Of a DNA stretch of 34,098 nt, positions 23,219 to 30,935 are shown in pieces. Both the position numbers and the translations under genes were made by a program. Position 1 is the stretch's first letter. Each line of letters starts with the position of its first letter. The notes beneath the pieces were generated by a model. The model had not been told where the DNA came from. It ran no database searches and was given only the letters and a program-made list of their open reading frames with translations. Source of the stretch: Enhygromyxa salina (lineage in GTDB: Bacteria; Myxococcota_A; Polyangia; Nannocystales; Nannocystaceae); NCBI RefSeq assembly GCF_002994615.1, contig NZ_PVNK01000272.1, positions 1 to 34,098 on the forward strand, read 5' to 3'.

Positions 23219-25339
23219 TCAGTCGACCGTGGGTGCCTCGGGCGGGTGCACGGCGTCGGGGACCTTCTTGGTCAGGGTCTTGGCGTCGATGACCTTCTTC
23301 TCGAGCAGCAGGTCACGCAAGGCGCTGAGCTCGTCGCGGTGCTCGCGGATGATCTGGCGGGCGCGCTCGCGCTCGCGGTCGAGCAGCGCACGAATCTCGC
23401 TGTCGATGATCTCGCGGGTGCGCTCGGACAGCGGCTCGTCGCGCTCGAAGGTGCGGACCTCGAGCGCGCCGCTGGGCTGAAGGCCGTAGCTTTGGATCAG
23501 CGCGTGGGCGATGCTCGTGGCCCGCTCGATGTCGTGGCCCGAGCCGATCGTCAGGCGCCCGAGCAGCTCCTCCTCGGCCTCGCGCCCGCCGAACAATGTC
23601 GCGATCGAGTCGACGAGCTGGTCGTGGGTCACGACGTACTTGTGCGCCGGATCGGCGTAGCGCACGAAGCCCAGCGCGCCGGTCAGATCGCCGCGGATCG
23701 AGATGCGATCGATCGCCGGCGAGTGCTTGGTGTGGAGGGCCACGATCGCGTGGCCGCACTCGTGGGTCGCGACGACGAGCTCCTCCTCCGGGGTCAGCTT
23801 GGGCAGATCGAGGTTCGCGGTCAGGGCCAGCTCGACGTCGGCGATCGTGGTTTCGTCGGTTCGGGCGTCGCGGAGGCGCTGGCGGGCGATCGAGCGGCAC
23901 AGGGCCTGGATGTGGTCGCCGCTCCAGCGCCCGGTCACGGCGTCGCTGCCCTCGATCGGGTGGCCGGTCTGGCGGGTCGCGTGGGTCAGGGCGTCCTCGC
24001 TCATGGCCAGGCCGAGGCGCTGGTTGTAGATCTCGAGGATCGCCTCGCGGTCCTCGGCTTTGGGGTAGGGGATGTGGAGGTGAAACTCGAAGCGGCCCGG
24101 TCGCAGCAGGGCCGCGTCGAGGGACTCGACGAAGTTGGTCGTGCCGATCACGAAGACCATCTCGTTGCTGCGGAACCCGTCCATCTCGGTCAGCAGCTGG
24201 TTGACCATCGAGTGCTCGACGCCCGAGCCCGCGTAGGTCCCGCGCTGCGACGCGAACGAGTCGAGCTCGTCGAACACGATCAGCGAGGGCGCGCTCTGGC
24301 GGGCCTGGATGAAGATCCGGCGGAGGTTCTCCTCGCTCTCGCCGACCCAGCGGCTCTTGAGCTCGGGCCCGTTGACGACCTGGACCGCGGCCCCGAGCGC
24401 CGAGGCGATGGCCTTGGCGAACAGAGTCTTGCCCGTGCCGGGCGGGCCCCAGAAGATCATTCCGCGCGGGATCAGGCCCTCGATCCTGGCGATCTCTTTG
24501 GGATCCTCCAGGGCCTCCTTGCGCTTGATGATGTCGAGGATGTCCTCGGTGATCTTCTTCTTGACCTCGGCGTAGCCGCCGATGTCCTCGGTCAGGGACA
24601 GCTCGGGGACCGAGAGCTCGCCGTCGAGGGTCGCCTGGCGGATCTGGGCCCAGACCGGGCTCGAGTCGTCGGGGTAGTCCTCGCCCTCGAGTGAGGCGAG
24701 CAGCTGGCGCAGGCGGATCGCGTGGACGCCCGAGACCTGCTTGTAGAGCTTGTAGACGTCGAGCCCGCCGCGGCCGAGCTTGCGGGACTCTCGCTGCGTG
24801 ACCAGGTGGCCGAGCCGCTCGCGCGAGACCCCGATGATGCTGATGCGGTGCTGAAACAGGTTGGCGATGACCTTGGGCAGGTTGAACGAGGGATCGCGGA
24901 AGCCCAGCCACAAGATGTTGGGGTTCTCGTAGAGCAGCGCGACGACCTCGCGCGCCTCGGAGGTCAGCGCGCCGCTCGAGGTCGTGAGCAGATCGAGGTG
25001 CGGGAGGACCATGACGTGACGGGCCTCGTCCTCGCCGTGGGTGCCGCCGCGGACCGCGTCACGGAGCTGGCCGAGCATCGTCGGGACCAGGCCCATCGGC
25101 ATCTGGCCGGGCTGCTGGGCGACGCGGCCGTCGATGTAGTTGCAGCGGATCTGCTGGCGACGCAGGCGCCCGCGCAGGCCCGCGTAGAAGAAGCCGACCA
25201 GGCCCTTGTCACACTCGACGAGGACCGGGAGGCCGCGGACGAGGGCCTCGCACGCGCGGGTCAGCTCGTTGGGGTAGGCGGCCTCGACCGCGGCCAGGAG
25301 CGAGAGCTCGTCGGGCAGCTGTTGTTCGGGGATGGTCAT
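23219..25339 (-). CDS. Soluble AAA+ ATPase / M41 (FtsH-like) metalloprotease
   Basis: 706 residues. Residues 1-240 resemble a degenerate AAA module without Walker A (VMVLPHLDLL, NPNILWLGFRDPS), as in Ycf46-type proteins. The active AAA module has Walker A GPPGTGKT (298-305), pore-loop RWVGESE (about 330-336), Walker B LIVFDE (353-358) and Arg fingers Arg413/Arg416 (LLRPGRFE). The C-terminal M41 peptidase has HECGH (His526, Glu527, His530) and the third zinc ligand Asp603 in GSGHDIERAT. Unlike true FtsH there is no transmembrane segment, so it is a cytoplasmic ATP-driven protease; WVGESE is also closer to classical AAA proteins than to the FVG of FtsH. It is the last gene of a four-gene operon, its ATG overlapping the stop of the preceding gene (TGATG). 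Confidence 0.92.
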   Translation of the reverse strand: MTIPEQQLPDELSLLAAVEAAYPNELTRACEALVRGLPVLVECDKGLVGFFYAGLRGRLRRQQIRCNYIDGRVAQQPGQMPMGLVPTMLGQLRDAVRGGTHGEDEARHVMVLPHLDLLTTSSGALTSEAREVVALLYENPNILWLGFRDPSFNLPKVIANLFQHRISIIGVSRERLGHLVTQRESRKLGRGGLDVYKLYKQVSGVHAIRLRQLLASLEGEDYPDDSSPVWAQIRQATLDGELSVPELSLTEDIGGYAEVKKKITEDILDIIKRKEALEDPKEIARIEGLIPRGMIFWGPPGTGKTLFAKAIASALGAAVQVVNGPELKSRWVGESEENLRRIFIQARQSAPSLIVFDELDSFASQRGTYAGSGVEHSMVNQLLTEMDGFRSNEMVFVIGTTNFVESLDAALLRPGRFEFHLHIPYPKAEDREAILEIYNQRLGLAMSEDALTHATRQTGHPIEGSDAVTGRWSGDHIQALCRSIARQRLRDARTDETTIADVELALTANLDLPKLTPEEELVVATHECGHAIVALHTKHSPAIDRISIRGDLTGALGFVRYADPAHKYVVTHDQLVDSIATLFGGREAEEELLGRLTIGSGHDIERATSIAHALIQSYGLQPSGALEVRTFERDEPLSERTREIIDSEIRALLDRERERARQIIREHRDELSALRDLLLEKKVIDAKTLTKKVPDAVHPPEAPTVD

Positions 25340-25905
25340 CAGATCTTCACGCGGATCGTCAGCGAGCCGGTCTCGGGGTCCTCGCTGACCTCCTGGACCT
25401 CGCCGATCGAGGCGGCCTTTTGCTTGAGGGCCTCGGCGGTCACGCGGTTGCTGATCTGATCGAGCTCGCGGCGCAGGTCACCGAGCTTGCCCTCGAGCGT
25501 GGACGTGACCTTCGCCTGGAGGTTCTTCTCGCGCTCGCCGGCCTCGGCCTCGAGCTCGTCTTCGAGCGCCTGGCGCCCGCGCTCGCGGGTCGTCGCGTCG
25601 TTCTCGGCGTAGGCTCGAATGAGCCGCTCCTTGGTGATGTCGAGGTCGGTGTCGGCCGAGGCCGAGACCGTGACCGTGGACGCCTGGGGATCGACGCGGA
25701 CCTCGACGCCGTCCTCGTCGGCCCGGACCCACTGGCCGTCCTCGCGCTGCTCGAAGCCCGCGCCCTCGAGCTCGCGCTCGAGCAAGGCCGCGGTCTGCTC
25801 GGGCGGGAGGATGTCGAGGATCTCGAGCTTGGATTGAATGCCGTCGTCGACCTGGACGTGACGACGCAGAGACTCGGAGATGCGGATTCGGTAGGTGCGG
25901 CTCAT
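25339..25905 (-). CDS. 188-residue partner protein of the AAA/M41 operon
   Basis: The start is the ATG at 25905 (GGAG six bases before), overlapping the stop of the upstream gene as ATGA; its own stop overlaps the protease ATG. The N-terminal part (2-60) has MSRTYRIRISESLRRHV and an IQSKLEILDILPPEQTAALL helix. A small beta domain follows (DGVEVRVDP, TVTVSASAD), then a long charged helix (about 100-160, Glu/Arg/Lys-rich, probably coiled coil) and a final strand pair (TGSLTIRVKI). The ends recall the small Ycf35/DUF1257-DUF2997 proteins that accompany Ycf46-like ATPases, and possibly the accessory domains predicted next to FtsH-like proteases in ternary systems; I cannot confirm either. Probably an adaptor or substrate of the protease. 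Confidence 0.85.
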   Translation of the reverse strand: MSRTYRIRISESLRRHVQVDDGIQSKLEILDILPPEQTAALLERELEGAGFEQREDGQWVRADEDGVEVRVDPQASTVTVSASADTDLDITKERLIRAYAENDATTRERGRQALEDELEAEAGEREKNLQAKVTSTLEGKLGDLRRELDQISNRVTAEALKQKAASIGEVQEVSEDPETGSLTIRVKI

Positions 25906-27056
25906 GGGAGCTCCGAAGGTTGGCCAAGTGAGTGTAGCGACTCGAGTTGGTTCGCGAGTCGAATGGCGCGATCGAGGATCGTTGCGGGGATCTGCGCCTC
26001 TTCGGTTGGCTCGGGTGCGCTGCGTAGATACTGCCACGAGCTCAGCAGCAGCTGCGCGGCCTCGTAGTCCTCGTCGAAGTGGGCCACGACCCCGGCCTCG
26101 TCGAGCCAGCGGCCGAGCTGGGCGACGCCGCGCAGGAACGCCGCCGAGGCCGCGAACGCGGACTGCCGGGCCGAGAGCGGCGCGCGAAGATCGAGGCCGC
26201 CGATCCACCAGCGGTGGTCGGGGCAGCGCCGCTCGGGCCCGCGCGCGAGCAGCTCGCGGGCGGCCTCGGCGAGGAAGCTGGCGAGCTCGCGGCGGCGCGG
26301 GTCGACGAGATCGAGCGCGGAGAACAGGCTCGCGAGCACCTGATCTTGGGCCTGGCCGATCTGGGTCATCACGCTGAGCTCGGCGCGCTCGCCCTTGGCG
26401 CGCTCCATCGCGACCCAGCGCCTGCACAGGTCGGGCTGGAGGGCCTCGAGCACGATCGCGCCCTCGCCCCGCGCGAGCTCGCGGAGGTCGAGCTTGGGCA
26501 GCGGCTCGTCTCCGGCGAGGGCGTCGGCGTAGCCGAGCTGGCACAGCGGCGAGCGCAAGAACGCGGGCTGGCGCAGGACCCCGCCCGCGCGGACGATCTG
26601 CTCGGCCGCAAGGTAGTAGAGCAGCTCGTCGGCCAGGGTCGTGCGGGCGGCCTGGGGGAGCTCGCGCTTGGGGCTGGACACGTCCTCGGCCCGCAGCCAC
26701 GAGAGCAGCTCGAAGCTGGCCGGGCCGAAGGTCAGCGGCGGGAGCTCGCGGTGGCGTTGCCACACGGTCCCGCGCTTTGCGTGACCGTTGACGAGGGTTC
26801 GCCGGGTCTGCCAGCCGCCGCGGCGCAGGAGCTCGAAGGCCACGCCGCGGGCCAGGGTCTGCTGGAGCAGGCCCATGGCCGTCGGACCGATCTTCTCGAG
26901 CCGAGGTGTTCGCCTGGGTCGGTGGCGCAGGGCCGGGAGGTAGCGCGGGCCCGGGGCCATGAGCGCGCGGGTGAGGGTCAGGAGCTCGGCCTCGCTGCGG
27001 GACACGCGAGCTGGCGAGCCAGGCTCCGACAACTGGGCCTCGTTGGTGTTGGTCAT
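25902..27056 (-). CDS. 384-residue protein of unknown fold in the AAA/M41 operon
   Basis: Starts at the ATG at 27056, which overlaps the radical-SAM stop (ATGA), and ends four bases into the next gene (ATGA). Largely alpha-helical and Arg/Leu/Ala-rich, without signal peptide or clear membrane span. Notable segments: KIGPTAMGLLQQTLARGVAF (about 55-75), LADELLYYLAAEQIVRAGG (about 142-160), a Cys/His/Trp patch RRCPDHRWWIGGLDLR (about 285-300) and RWLDEAGVVAHFDEDYEAA (about 322-340). I do not recognise a catalytic motif; there is no Walker motif and no MIDAS (so not a vWA protein). By position it may be a sensor, scaffold or protease target peculiar to this operon. Confidence 0.85.
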   Translation of the reverse strand: MTNTNEAQLSEPGSPARVSRSEAELLTLTRALMAPGPRYLPALRHRPRRTPRLEKIGPTAMGLLQQTLARGVAFELLRRGGWQTRRTLVNGHAKRGTVWQRHRELPPLTFGPASFELLSWLRAEDVSSPKRELPQAARTTLADELLYYLAAEQIVRAGGVLRQPAFLRSPLCQLGYADALAGDEPLPKLDLRELARGEGAIVLEALQPDLCRRWVAMERAKGERAELSVMTQIGQAQDQVLASLFSALDLVDPRRRELASFLAEAARELLARGPERRCPDHRWWIGGLDLRAPLSARQSAFAASAAFLRGVAQLGRWLDEAGVVAHFDEDYEAAQLLLSSWQYLRSAPEPTEEAQIPATILDRAIRLANQLESLHSLGQPSELP

Positions 27057-27715
27057 CGCGGCGGGCCGTCCTCGCGCGAGGGGGGCAGGCCCTTGCCCCA
27101 CGGCCAGCCGTTGATGATCAGCTCGCCGTCGACGAGGCGCAGCTCGATGGTCTCGCCGCCGCCGAACGCGGGCTCGGCGAGGTGGTGGCGATCGCTGAGA
27201 AAGTGGAGGCGCTGGTTGGTCGAGCCGATCCAGCGTCGGGCGGCGTCGGGCTGGTCGCGAAGGTAGCGGCCGTCGACGAGCAGGTCGGTGGCCGCGAGCA
27301 GCCGGGCGACGCCAGGCTCGGCTCCGGTCTCGATCTTGGCCCGGAGCTCGTCGAGGGTGAAGCCGCTGTAGACCATGACCCCGAGGCCCGCCGCCTGGAC
27401 CTGCTCGGCGAGCACCGCCAGGGCCGCGGGCTGGGCGAAGGGCTCGCCTCCGAGCAGGCTGATGCCGTCGAGCGGCGTGCGAGCGTGGGCGGCGAGGATC
27501 CGCTCGAGCAAGCTCCGGACCGTGCTCGGGCGGCCGCCGTCGAAGCGCAGCAGCTCGGGGTTGCAGCAGCCGGGGCAGCGCATGGGGCAGCCCTGGACCC
27601 AGATCGCGTAGCGGCGTCCGGGGCCCTCGGCCTCGGTGTCGGCGATCTCGACGCCGATCTCGACGATCCGCGCGAGCTCGTCGACGGCGGCGTGGCTGGG
27701 AGCGCGCGGGGCCAT
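27053..27715 (-). CDS. Radical-SAM activating-enzyme-like protein (NrdG/PflA type)
   Basis: 220 residues from the ATG at 27715; an in-frame ATG at 27757 would add 14 residues of non-conserved character. The 4Fe-4S motif CPMRCPGC (CX3CX2C, about residues 43-50) follows YAIWVQG, exactly the layout of anaerobic ribonucleotide reductase and glycyl-radical activases. SLLGGEPFAQP (about 90-100) is the GGE SAM-binding motif, and VMVYSGF is also typical. No glycyl-radical enzyme lies next to it. Instead it is the first gene of an operon with two novel proteins and an AAA/M41 protease, so it may modify one of them or act as a redox sensor. Stop and next start overlap (ATGA). Confidence 0.9.
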   Translation of the reverse strand: MAPRAPSHAAVDELARIVEIGVEIADTEAEGPGRRYAIWVQGCPMRCPGCCNPELLRFDGGRPSTVRSLLERILAAHARTPLDGISLLGGEPFAQPAALAVLAEQVQAAGLGVMVYSGFTLDELRAKIETGAEPGVARLLAATDLLVDGRYLRDQPDAARRWIGSTNQRLHFLSDRHHLAEPAFGGGETIELRLVDGELIINGWPWGKGLPPSREDGPPR

Positions 27716-27775
27716 GCTCGATGCAGTGTGCACCGAAGGGCGCGCGGATGCAGCCATCGGGGCGCGCGCTGGCGT
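27716..27775. promoter_or_regulatory. 60-base divergent promoter region
   Basis: The AAA/M41 operon (- strand, ATG 27715) and the FG-GAP lipoprotein (+ strand, ATG 27776) start back to back with only 60 bases between them, so their promoters must overlap each other or the coding starts. GATGCAG occurs twice (at 27723 and 27747, partly estimated by eye). No convincing -35/-10 pair seen. Confidence 0.5.
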
Positions 27776-29686
27776 ATGATCCGCGCCGTGAGGTACTTGG
27801 CCCTGGTCGCGGTGACCCTGAGCGCGAGCGCTGGCTGCGTGGTGTCGGTTGGTTCCAGTCACGAGCAGGGCGCTGGCGAGACCGCCGGTGACGGCGACGG
27901 CGACGGCGATGACACGGCAGATGGTGACGAGGTCGGGGACGGCGATCCTCAAGGCTGCGGCTTCGCCCAACCCGAGCCCCTCCCGGGTCCACCCTTCGAC
28001 CCCCTCGTGTGCGGCGCGTGGGTCCCCGAAGCCCCGGCGCCGCCCAATCCGCCGCCGCCTGCGGCCTGCGGCTCCGGCGGCCCGTGCCCGACCTTCAGCG
28101 ACGTGAGCGAGGCCGCCGGCTTGGTCTATGCCCAGTACATCCCGACCTCCAGCGCCGACGCGGAGTGCATCTTCGATCTGCCCTCGGGTCAGGGCGTGGT
28201 CTTCAACTCCAACTGCGAGCCGCAGTGGATCAGCGGCGGCGTCGCGGTCGGCGACTACGACGGCGACGGCTGGCCGGATCTCTATGTCACCCGCCTCGCC
28301 GCGCCCGATCTGCTGTTTCACAACCGCGGTGACGGGACCTTCGAGGACGTCGCCGCCGAGGTCGGGCTGGGTGACTGCACCTTCACCAACGGCGCGGCCT
28401 GGGCCGACGTCGACGACGACGGCGATCTCGATCTGGCCGTGACCGCGCTCGGGGGTCGGGCCCACCACCTGTTCATCAACGAGGGCGGCTGCTTCGTCGA
28501 CGAGGCCGAGGCGCGGGGCTTCGCGCTGACCGTCGACACCAAGCGCTCGGGCCAGAGCGTGACCTTTGGCGACTACGATCTCGACGGGATCCTCGACGCC
28601 CACGTCAACGAGTGGATCGACGACGCGGACCGAGACGATGTCGGCGTGTGGGGCTCGCGCCTGCTCCATGGCCTCGGCGACGGCGTGTTCGAGGACGTGA
28701 CCGAGGCCGCTGGGGTCTCGATCGCCGACATCGTGTTCCTGCGTGACGGCGCGTGGGGCTTCGCCTCCACCTTCGTGGATCTCGACGACGACGGGCTCCC
28801 GGATCTCGCGATCGCCGCTGACTTTGGCGAGGCGCGGCTGTTTTGGAACGAGGGCGACGGCAGCTTCAGCGACGGTACCCTCGCCGCGGGCGTCGCCGAC
28901 GAGGGCAACGCCATGGGCACGACCTTCGGCGACTACGACGGCGACGGCCGGCTCGACTGGTTCGTGGGCGCGATCGCGGAGCAAAGCCCCGAGGGCTGCC
29001 CGATCGACGAGTGCGTGTGGCGGGGCACGGGGAACCGCCTGTACCGCAATCGCGGCGACCGGAGCTTCGAGGACGTGACCGAGGCGGCCGGCGTGCGCGA
29101 CGGTGGCTGGGCCTGGGGCAGCGCGCTGTTCGACGCCGACCACGACGGGGATCTCGACATCGTTCAGACCAACGGCTGGCCGGGCCGCGGCGGCTACGGG
29201 ACCTTCGCCCACCTCGACACGCCCATGCGCCTGTGGCTCAACGAGGGCGGCGTGTTCGACGAGCTCGGCGCGGAGCGGGGCATCCAGGACACGGGCCAGG
29301 GCCGCGGGCTCGTGACCTTCGACTACGACCGCGACGGCGACCTCGACGTGTTCGTGGCCAACCATCGCGGCCGGCCGGTCCTCTATCGCAACGACGGCGC
29401 CGAGCAGGTCCCGTGGCTGGTCGTCGAGGTCGAGGGCAGCGGCTCCAACCGCGACGGGCGCGGCGCCGTGGTCGAGGTCCAGGCGGTCGCCGACGGCCCC
29501 GCGCAGATCCGGCAGATCGGTGTCGGTGCGCACTTTTTGGGCGAGACCGAGCTCGGCGCACACTTTGGCCTGGGGGAGGGGACGACCAGCGTCCACGAGG
29601 TCCGGGTCAGGTGGCCCGCGAGCGGCGAACAGGTGGTGCTCGGCGAGGTCGCGCCGGGCCAGCGTTTGCACGTGATCGAGCCGTGA
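27776..29686 (+). CDS. FG-GAP/VCBS-repeat lipoprotein with UnbV/ASPIC domain (CRTAC1-like)
   Basis: 636 residues from the ATG at 27776; a GTG four codons later is an alternative. Signal with lipobox ASAGC (Cys21), then a Gly/Asp linker and a Pro-rich segment. At least seven Ca-binding FG-GAP motifs follow (DYDGDGWPDLYVT, DVDDDGDLDLAVT, DYDLDGILDAHVN, DLDDDGLPDLAIA, DYDGDGRLDWFVG, DADHDGDLDIVQT, DYDRDGDLDVFVA), forming a predicted seven-bladed propeller. The C-terminus (about 545-636) is an UnbV/ASPIC domain (GAVVEVQAV, GETELGAHFGLGE, VRVRWPASG). Such proteins are surface-exposed, Ca-dependent and usually adhesive or of unknown role. Four Cys occur in two loops (CIFDL, NSNC; GCPIDEC). Confidence 0.9.
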   Translation: MIRAVRYLALVAVTLSASAGCVVSVGSSHEQGAGETAGDGDGDGDDTADGDEVGDGDPQGCGFAQPEPLPGPPFDPLVCGAWVPEAPAPPNPPPPAACGSGGPCPTFSDVSEAAGLVYAQYIPTSSADAECIFDLPSGQGVVFNSNCEPQWISGGVAVGDYDGDGWPDLYVTRLAAPDLLFHNRGDGTFEDVAAEVGLGDCTFTNGAAWADVDDDGDLDLAVTALGGRAHHLFINEGGCFVDEAEARGFALTVDTKRSGQSVTFGDYDLDGILDAHVNEWIDDADRDDVGVWGSRLLHGLGDGVFEDVTEAAGVSIADIVFLRDGAWGFASTFVDLDDDGLPDLAIAADFGEARLFWNEGDGSFSDGTLAAGVADEGNAMGTTFGDYDGDGRLDWFVGAIAEQSPEGCPIDECVWRGTGNRLYRNRGDRSFEDVTEAAGVRDGGWAWGSALFDADHDGDLDIVQTNGWPGRGGYGTFAHLDTPMRLWLNEGGVFDELGAERGIQDTGQGRGLVTFDYDRDGDLDVFVANHRGRPVLYRNDGAEQVPWLVVEVEGSGSNRDGRGAVVEVQAVADGPAQIRQIGVGAHFLGETELGAHFGLGEGTTSVHEVRVRWPASGEQVVLGEVAPGQRLHVIEP

Positions 29687-29737
29687 GCGCCGCTGGCACG
29701 CAGTGGCAACCTCGAGCGGGCTCGGCCATGATTAGAC

Positions 29738-30880
29738 ATGCCTTCGTCGATCGCTGGGGTCCACGCGCGAGTCCACGAGGCCCGCTGGGCGCGCGCGCGC
29801 TTCGGCGAGCTCGCTACGCGGACCTTCGCGGCGCTCGAGCGCTGTGATCCGGTCGCCGACGCCCTCGTCGAGTGGCTCGCCGAGCATGGCCGAGGCTTTG
29901 ACCTGGCCGCGAGCTGGCGCGCCCACGCGGCCGGCGAAGCTCAGCCCGCGCCGGTCACCGCGCTGTTCGACAGCGTCGAGGCGATCCCGAGGTGGGTCGA
30001 CTGGGGTCGCGTCGATCGGGCCCGGCGCCTGTTCGAGCGCGCCGGGCTGTTTGGTGGCCTCGTGCTCAGCCTTCGCGCGCTGATGGCGGGGTACCTCGCG
30101 CCGGCTGGCAACAAGCCGCTGGCGTTCTCGGGGCGGCTCCGCGAGCAGGCTCCGCGGCGGGTGGCCGAGACCGCGCGCTTCGTGACGGCGGTCTGCGCCC
30201 TCGACGGCATGCGGCCCGGCGCCGAGGGCTGGCTGATCACGCTCCACGTCCGCCTGATGCACGCCCAGGTTCGACGCCTGCTGCTGGCCTCGGGCCGCTG
30301 GCAGTCTGCGCGCTGGGCCGCGCCGATCAACCAGCACGACATGCTCGCGACCATGCTGCTGTTCTCGGAGGTCTACGTCGAGGGCCTGCGCATCTTCGGG
30401 TTCAGGATCAGCGACGAGGAGGCCGAAGACTGGCTCCTCTTGTGGCGCCTGGTCGCGTGGGTCATGGGCACCGAGCCCGAGCTGCTCCCGGTCGACTACG
30501 CCGAGGCCTCGGCGCTGCGCGAGCTGATTCAGCGCACCCAGGGGGTCCCGGATCAGCACAGCCGCGCGCTCGCGGCTGCGCTGTTGGGGAGCGGACCAGA
30601 GCGGGGCCTCGCGCGGGTCCGCCTGGGCATGCTCCGGGGGCTGTGTCGAATGTTGATGGGGCACGAGGTCGCGGATCAGCTCGGCATCGATCGCGCGCCG
30701 CTGTGGTCCTTCGTGCTGCCGATCGTCCCGCGGGTCGTGAGCTCGGGCGAGCGCCTGCGTGAGCGGGTGCCGGCCGTGGAGACGCAGCTGCGCGCGTTTG
30801 GAGCGGCGTACTGGGCGTGGGTCGTCGAGATGTCACTGGGCGGCCGGCCGGCCCGGTTCGCGCGGCCGGAGACGCTCTAG
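29738..30880 (+). CDS. DUF2236 / MpaB-type oxygenase-like protein
   Basis: 380 residues, ATG at 29738 without a strong ribosome site. All-helical, no signal peptide. The pattern TLHVRLMHAQVRRLL (about 168-183), PINQHDMLATMLLFSEVYVEGLRIFG (about 196-221), followed by EAEDWLLLWRLVAWVMG, is that of DUF2236 (latex-clearing-protein/MpaB family). Its characterised members are haem b oxygenases cleaving polyisoprene or the mycophenolic acid side chain. I infer a haem-binding oxidoreductase acting on a lipid or isoprenoid; which His binds haem cannot be settled here. The TAG stop lies inside a perfect 20-base palindrome. A membrane methyltransferase follows on the same strand. Confidence 0.82.
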   Translation: MPSSIAGVHARVHEARWARARFGELATRTFAALERCDPVADALVEWLAEHGRGFDLAASWRAHAAGEAQPAPVTALFDSVEAIPRWVDWGRVDRARRLFERAGLFGGLVLSLRALMAGYLAPAGNKPLAFSGRLREQAPRRVAETARFVTAVCALDGMRPGAEGWLITLHVRLMHAQVRRLLLASGRWQSARWAAPINQHDMLATMLLFSEVYVEGLRIFGFRISDEEAEDWLLLWRLVAWVMGTEPELLPVDYAEASALRELIQRTQGVPDQHSRALAAALLGSGPERGLARVRLGMLRGLCRMLMGHEVADQLGIDRAPLWSFVLPIVPRVVSSGERLRERVPAVETQLRAFGAAYWAWVVEMSLGGRPARFARPETL

Positions 30881-30896
30881 CAGCCCGGGCTGCTAG
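30877..30896. repeat. Perfect 20-bp palindrome CTAGCAGCCCGGGCTGCTAG
   Basis: The sequence equals its own reverse complement and includes the TAG stop of the DUF2236 gene. As RNA it would form a G+C-rich stem, so it may work as a terminator or 3' stabiliser, but no T-tract follows. Half-copies occur at 21229 and 31788 (both just past genes) and a shorter CTAGCAGC at 12587. Confidence 0.75.
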
Positions 30897-30935
30897 GACC
30901 GCCCTCACTGTATCGCTATTCGGCCCGAGAGATTG

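Noticed and set aside
25906..26763. Upstream extension of the 188-residue protein gene
   Set aside because: It is Arg/Ala-rich shadow sequence over the 384-residue gene; the ATG at 25905 has a good ribosome site and the ATGA overlap.
27716..29671. Upstream extension of the radical-SAM gene across the FG-GAP lipoprotein on the opposite strand
   Set aside because: The frame simply stays open in G+C-rich DNA; the conserved domain begins just after the ATG at 27715, and the opposite strand carries a clear lipoprotein gene.
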